Positions 58,825 through 64,000 of a stretch of DNA of 64,000 nt are shown piece after piece. Below the pieces are notes generated by a model that was not told the origin of the DNA, made no database searches, and saw only the letters and a program-made list of their open reading frames with translations. The number at the start of each line of letters is the position of its first letter. The stretch's first letter is position 1. The translations under genes and the position numbers were made by a program. Source of the DNA: Ancylostoma caninum (taxonomy: Eukaryota > Nematoda > Chromadorea > Rhabditida > Ancylostomatidae); contig JBAJFG010000472.1 in assembly GCA_037903475.1 (NCBI GenBank), positions 496,001 to 560,000 on the forward strand, written 5' to 3'.

Positions 58825-60999
58825 AGTGAAATGAATTAAGAATAAAGAATAAAACGTCTGTCGTAAAGAAAAAATGCAGCCAGGTTTCAAGGCGTGTCCT
58901 TGATAATGATTAATCGTCCGAATCAACGAGCGTACTCTTTGAAATATAAACCTAGTCAAATTCGCGGCTAATGTGGTCGCGTGTAATGTACGCGACTGAA
59001 TAGACAACTTTCCATTTGTTCATTCATTTTTACTACTATTTACTCTATACGTGCACTTGCCACGTGCAGCTGGCACTGAGATGGAGAGAAAAAGAACATA
59101 TACAAGCGAGAATAACAGTAACAAGGTAAACAATGCTAGCGTTTCGATGGTGAGAAGCCGTGCTGTGCTGGGAACACAGGAGAAATTTAGGAACAAGACC
59201 ATTGGAGGAGGATCCTGACCTGCAAAGAGAGCCTGAGTGCGAAATCTAACTGGATTTAACACTGACTTATAGTTGATACTGCGTGTTCCAGAAAGGAAAC
59301 ACAGGAACCAGATAACTCTAAGCCGACAACCTACGCCGGACACTCAATCTCTTCCCGCCCCTTTCGTTTTCCAGAGTCTCTCGCCTATTTTTTTTTCTCC
59401 GTATGAACCCTCCCCAACCCCTCAACCCACGGTCTGTCCCCGACAATCTTCAGTAATTCTTCCGTAGATAACCACTCCTCCCTGCTTTAGAGCCTCGGGA
59501 ATGGTTTTACTTTAGTTTTTCTGTAGAGATAGAGGCGAAACAGGCTTTACCAGTGCCAGACGCAGGAGTTGCTTGCCACGGGGGGGATGGGAAAAGTGGG
59601 AATTCCGTGGACCCGGACGGAACTACATGAGGACAAAAAGGAACAGTAAATATAAGCTTATACAATATTTTTACCTATTTTATGAAGTAGTTTCAAGGGC
59701 GCCCCCCCCCCCCGCTCGTCCGCGACTGGGCTCCATATACTTACAGTCCTTGTGGAAAAGATAGACGGATTGCGCGTGCGGTTTCATATTGTTGCGGGAC
59801 CTACTGGATCGCGTTGGGACCTACTGGACCCTCTCACTTGCAGCATGCTCTCTCCACATCCATCGTTCAGGTCTCACCGCGTTTCTGCAGTGATGGAATC
59901 CGTCTATCCTTTCGACAAGGACTGTATATCTGATCTACTCTTCTTCTAAAATCCCCAATTAATCTAAAATCTGTTTAATTACGCTGTTCTTTATTCCAAT
60001 CATCTCGAGATTTTGTTTCAGTACCTAGTTGTTCATTCATTTTCTTGTCAGTGTATTTCAATGTGCGGAGTAAATTTCTTTCCAAAGAAAGAATGCAAAA
60101 CTTAGCACCTACGTTTTAGATGTTTGGTATTGAAATGTCAGTGGGAATATTCTGCGATCTTGTAAAAACATCTGGCGCGTTGTAATTCCTTCAACAAAAC
60201 ATGATTCATTTGACAGCTCAGCTTAGTGGTGACAGATTTCAGGTCATCTTTTCCAGGCAGATGAGGTTTGTCGTTGATTTCCTGCTGTTATAGTAATATA
60301 TTCTATTCGTTCTTATGTTGAAAAAGCGCTGTATCTAATTTCCCCCGCCTCTATGTACTGGTTTCATATTTACTTCATAACGCTCTCCACTCTGTAGTAC
60401 CAGTCCAGCTCACTTCATTGATGAAGCAGGAATATTTGAATATCCTAACCATAACATGTACATTTCTGAATAAACAGCACATCATTGAACATTATTATGA
60501 CTTTCACATGAATAGAAGTGATGTCGACATTTTAACCTCACAAAATATTGACTTGATTGCAGGGCTTTTTTCACTTCAGCAAGGCGGTTCGCACTTTGCG
60601 TGGCGAAAATAAATTGACCAGCCAAGTAAGCAATACATTAATATTACTAGTAATATGGAAAATTACTATTTTTATTTTTACTTACAAAAACTTGCTCAAA
60701 GGATGCTGCCTATTCGCATGTTTTCCAGAATCTTATTTCGGTGGATTTCGAATTTTTCATGGGCCTAGAACTCTTATCGAACAGTGAAATAATGCAAAAC
60801 ACGCGAGTAATCCGTGACTTGTAGCGCTCCCTTGACACTCCCTCGTCCCGCCACGCGGAAATTAGTGTTAGCTGGCGCGTCGTTGCTGCGCGAGAACGTG
60901 GAGTTGGTGACAGCGATTCGAGTTTCTTCGGAGTTGAGTATGTAGTTGATTTAACATATAGCAACAAAATCATGATTCATTGTGTTCGTTTAACGTTTG
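58825..60999. other. Stretch without a recognised gene
   Basis: Contains a 12 C run at 59702-59713 and a CpG-richer patch at 60835-60920. No exon is recognised. Confidence 0.4.
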
Positions 61000-61240
61000 T
61001 ATAGTCTATCCGAAACGACGAGTCCGCCCACGCACGCGGGGATCGAGAGGCGGCGCGGCTGGGACGGATGCTGTTGGCTGCCACGTCGTCCACGTCACAG
61101 CCAAATCATTAGTCAATACCATGATGATAACGATGAAACGTGATACGCAGATCAGGGATGATGACGTGGAGCGCTGGCAAACGTGGCAGCTTCTCCATCC
61201 CCGCGTGCGTGGGCGGACTCGTCGTTTCGGACAGACTATA
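61000..61240. mobile_element. 241 bp TA-flanked MITE with 44 bp arms
   Basis: TATAGTCTATCCGAAACGAC through GAGTCCGCCCACGCACGCGG at the left pairs almost perfectly with the right end, finishing GTCGTTTCGGACAGACTATA. No coding capacity. Confidence 0.9.
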
Positions 61241-61288
61241 ATGTGTTGAACTCGTATTCGAAAATTCCCAGATGCATTGCCTTCAACC

Positions 61289-61566
61289 TAGAAGAGTGCG
61301 CGTCGACGGCGGTGCGTCCTTTGCGGACAGGGGAAGAACGCAGCGCGGCCGTGCCGCTCATGCCGCTCAATCAGCGCTGCAGTGGCAAATCAGGGTTTCC
61401 TTGATAGTTTTTCATCATATTTGATGTCAACTATCATGAACACTGACTAACTATCAAGAAAACCCCATGGTTCGTTGCCGCGGAGAGGATTCTAGCGCGA
61501 GCGTCGCGGTCGCGCTGCGTGCCTCTCGAGGCCGCGGGGAACGCATCCTCATCGACGACTACTGTA
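61289..61566. mobile_element. Foldback MITE, same family as 7645-7915
   Basis: Shares CGAGCGTCGCGGTCGCGC-like arm sequence and the central TTTGATGTCAACTATCA / TTTGATGTCATCTATTA block with the element in cyclin Y intron 2. The arms GTGGCAAATCAGGGTTTCC and GGAAAACCCC...GTTGCC-type strings face each other. It ends CTACTGTA. It lies only 48 bp from the MITE at 61000-61240. Confidence 0.7.
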
Positions 61567-63656
61567 TTTTTCGAGTTATAACACGTTCAAGACAGACATT
61601 TTTTTTTGTAATTTGTTGCGACATCTTTTTTCTTCTATGCTCGTGCTTCCTATCGTACTCTGTTGGCTGCGATGAATTTCTTCTCCTTATTCACTCACAT
61701 ACGATTAGTGCGGAAATAAAATATGAACAAAAATCACAGGTCATAGCAGAAACGGTTGCGTGCGTTTGGGAGTCTATGAAAGTATTAACTCCCGCGATGA
61801 ATGACAAAGCTGCATGAATGTTTCATGTGGATTGCATAATGTCATAAAAATCATGGGTAAAGAGTAACCGTGTGAAACTACAAGCATTCGTGTCTGTGGA
61901 ACTTTCCTCCATTTCTTCAGCTTTCCAGAACATAATCCTCAAGTTTCTTTCCACAGTGAGATCCATCCCACAAGTTCCATTTTTTTTTTCAAGCTAGAAC
62001 TACGACGTTAACTGTGCAGCTACAACCAGACGATTAGATCAAAACGTAGATGTGCAAATTCGTGCCAGCGCGCCCACAAGACGTCAGTGCAGTGCGGCAG
62101 AGCAGATGCGCGGTTTTCTGTAATGCAGAACTGATTGGTTGGAACTGCACTTGATTTATCTAGAAGACATACGATGTGACAGTCTGATTGTCTGCGCTTC
62201 CATACATATCACCGTTCTCATTCCTGTCCGACGCTTCTGCTTCCTGTTCAAACCTGTCCAAACAGCTGAGACGTGTTGAGACGGGGCGCGTGGGAGTCCA
62301 AAAGCTTCGAAATTTTCTTCGATGAAATTTTGCACAAAGCAGTTATTCGAAGTGCCGAGCACAAGTATCGTATACATTTCGCACTGTTGTCTCATTTTGC
62401 AGGGTTACGGTAGATATACTGTAGATACGGTATCCCACAGAGTCCTCACAGATTCTGGGCAGGGCGATTATGTATTTCAGGCGCTGATCAAGGCTGTCCG
62501 TATAATACTGCAAGTCATTTCCGCTTTCTTGTCAAAGTTGTCATTTCATTTCAATTCCTACCGCATGCCCACCGTATGATCTACAAAAATGGGGTTACGG
62601 TGCAAAATGGATACGATAGGCATGCCCAGCAGCTCAAGCGACTCCTCTATGCAAAGCTTCAGCAAAGACAACTTTTGTTTCCTATGCTTCTGCTACGCTC
62701 CACGTCTACTATAGTAGCACTTTGCATCGCTTTCACCCTGACGATATCGATCTTCATGCGTATCGAATGACAAGTCCGCATCGCAGACGATGCCCCGCCC
62801 AAAATCGATAAGCATGTAAATCGATATCGCTGGACGGTGCGCACAGTGCTATGCTCTGTGCGTAGTATAGCGACAGTCTTACGTTGAAATTTTATAATTC
62901 ACATTGACTAAAGCCTTTTTACTATTGGCAGAAAGAAACACTCCAAAACGATGTTCAATCTCATCTGTATAGCCTTGGAAGAAACATATATTTATTAACA
63001 TGGTGAATACAAATCTGATATATAATTTTAGAACTTTAATACATTTACGCAATCACTCCAGAACAAAATACAACCACAACAACGTGTGTGAGACATTAAA
63101 TGCACAGTTGATCGCCAAACTACAGGCGTATTATCCTTCCAGACGTTACTACTACATTAGAAAAACCGATACAGAACCGGGAATACCCGCGATATAGCGT
63201 ATGAGGAAGAGACGAGGCGAGATACTCGATCACTTTGTGACCCAGTGCGGGTGCAATGTTGCGGAGCAAAATCAGACAAGTCACGTGCGAGGACGTGCGG
63301 AGCGCGGACCTACGCAATGAGGGGGTGGTACGCCTCTTTGTGCCATTTCCCAACTCATAGTAAGTACATCAACAATATGACTGAACTGGAAATTATGATA
63401 TTACAACAACAACATAATGTCATGGACATGGTTGCTCATTTCACGAACTACTAAACGAGATCAGGTCCCGAGAAGAACTTCCAGCTAATGGGGCAGAATT
63501 TCTTGGAAAAACTGAATGGGAACGATTGGACACACTTCAAACCACGACCATTCGTGAAACGCAAAAACAAGAGTTACTAATATAACTATAAGTAATGCTC
63601 AACGCAAATCTTGTAACGATATGTCCACCTGAATTGCCCGCACGAGATGAAAGCCC
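61567..63656. repeat. Repeat-rich stretch without a recognised gene
   Basis: 62040-62160 belongs to the dispersed family also at 2130-2470 and 12360-12660. 62490-62640 is related to 15085-15235. A small hairpin (TATCGCTGG and GTATAGCGA arms around GCACAGTGCTATGCTCTGTGC) lies at 62826-62874. Confidence 0.5.
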
Positions 63657-63962
63657 TCAAGTCGATAGCGACTTCGAACTAGGATAGTGCAGGTCAACGC
63701 CGGCATCTTTGTTGATTTTCCCGTTGAGCGGCGCCGGTCGCACGTCCATCGACGCGCCGCCGGTGCCACTGCCGTTCGTGTTCTTCGACGCAGCGTCAGC
63801 ATTCGCCGCGCGACCACTCGTGAGAACCGCGTGCAGTGTACGCCCTAGTGACTGCTTATTCAGTGTCGCCATACGCCGGAAGTCCATCGGGCCAGGTGGA
63901 GTGACGGCGTTCGCCTGTAAAACGAAACGACCCTCAGTAATGGTAATCGTAGTGGGCTTCAT
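63657..63962 (-). CDS. Candidate coding exon of unknown function at window edge
   Basis: A GC-rich minus-strand frame of 101 codons in AT-rich surroundings. It starts ATG at 63962 and contains GRFVLQANAVTPPGPMDF, MATLNKQSLGRTLHAVLTS, the Gly/Asn-rich NTNGSGTGGASMDV, and ends DLHYPSSKSLST. TTTTACAG at about 63917 (minus strand) would be a good acceptor, giving an exon starting ANAVTPPG. The composition and low repetitiveness favour coding, but I recognise no family and cannot see the rest of the gene beyond the window. Confidence 0.4.
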   Translation of the reverse strand: MKPTTITITEGRFVLQANAVTPPGPMDFRRMATLNKQSLGRTLHAVLTSGRAANADAASKNTNGSGTGGASMDVRPAPLNGKINKDAGVDLHYPSSKSLST

Positions 63963-64000
63963 TATATAAAACCTTATTCCTGATTAGAAATGGCTCTCGG

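Overview
This is a eukaryotic window, most likely from a strongylid (clade V) parasitic nematode of the hookworm type. That is an inference. It rests on moderately AT-rich DNA, genes split into small exons by introns from about 50 bp to 1.7 kb with GT..AG borders, a TTTCCAG acceptor-like site just before one start codon, very low gene density, and relics of RTE-like, GIY-YIG and mariner elements of the kind common in these worms. I see no bacterial operon, CRISPR array, virus, rRNA or tRNA.

Two complete genes can be assembled exon by exon, both on the + strand. At 7263-11616 is a cyclin Y gene (ten exons, 357 aa, N-myristoylation start, cyclin box, two 14-3-3-type serine sites). At 14279-16591 is a PITHD1 gene (six exons, 210 aa). 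In both, every splice phase agrees and the product length is close to that of the human protein. Three further coding candidates are weaker. One is a minus-strand exon at 25329-26693 split by a transposon. One is a possible terminal exon pair at 58247-58824. One is a GC-rich minus-strand exon near the right edge, 63657-63962.

The rest is mostly transposon debris and foldback DNA. 1-7 kb: two copies of a 423 bp TTAA-flanked inverted-repeat element, one carrying a nested 305 bp TA-flanked palindrome. 12.8-13.3 kb: a palindrome-in-palindrome element. 17-21 kb: GIY-YIG (Penelope-like) fragments, a mariner N-terminal relic and a near-perfect foldback. 22.3-24.7 kb: an hAT-like element, with a 105 bp relative at 38.65 kb. 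25.6-26.5 kb: an element armed with arrays of a palindromic GCGGAAGTTCCGAA motif, lying inside an open reading frame. 28-30 kb: two LINE reverse transcriptase relics. 31 kb: a 118 bp satellite followed by facing (CA)n and (GT)n tracts. 33.0-34.25 kb: a dead mariner. 39.5-41.6 kb: a GTTGCT-type minisatellite around a LINE relic. 56.1-56.8 kb: a piggyBac-like MITE. 57.5-58.1 kb and 61.0-61.6 kb: more foldback elements. Long stretches, especially 42.8-56.1 kb, show no recognisable gene.

The two intact genes do not form an obvious functional unit. They are co-oriented and 2.7 kb apart, too far for a typical nematode operon. The most unusual observation is the transposon at 25.6-26.5 kb: removing it together with one TA copy gives a continuous 156-codon minus-strand reading frame.
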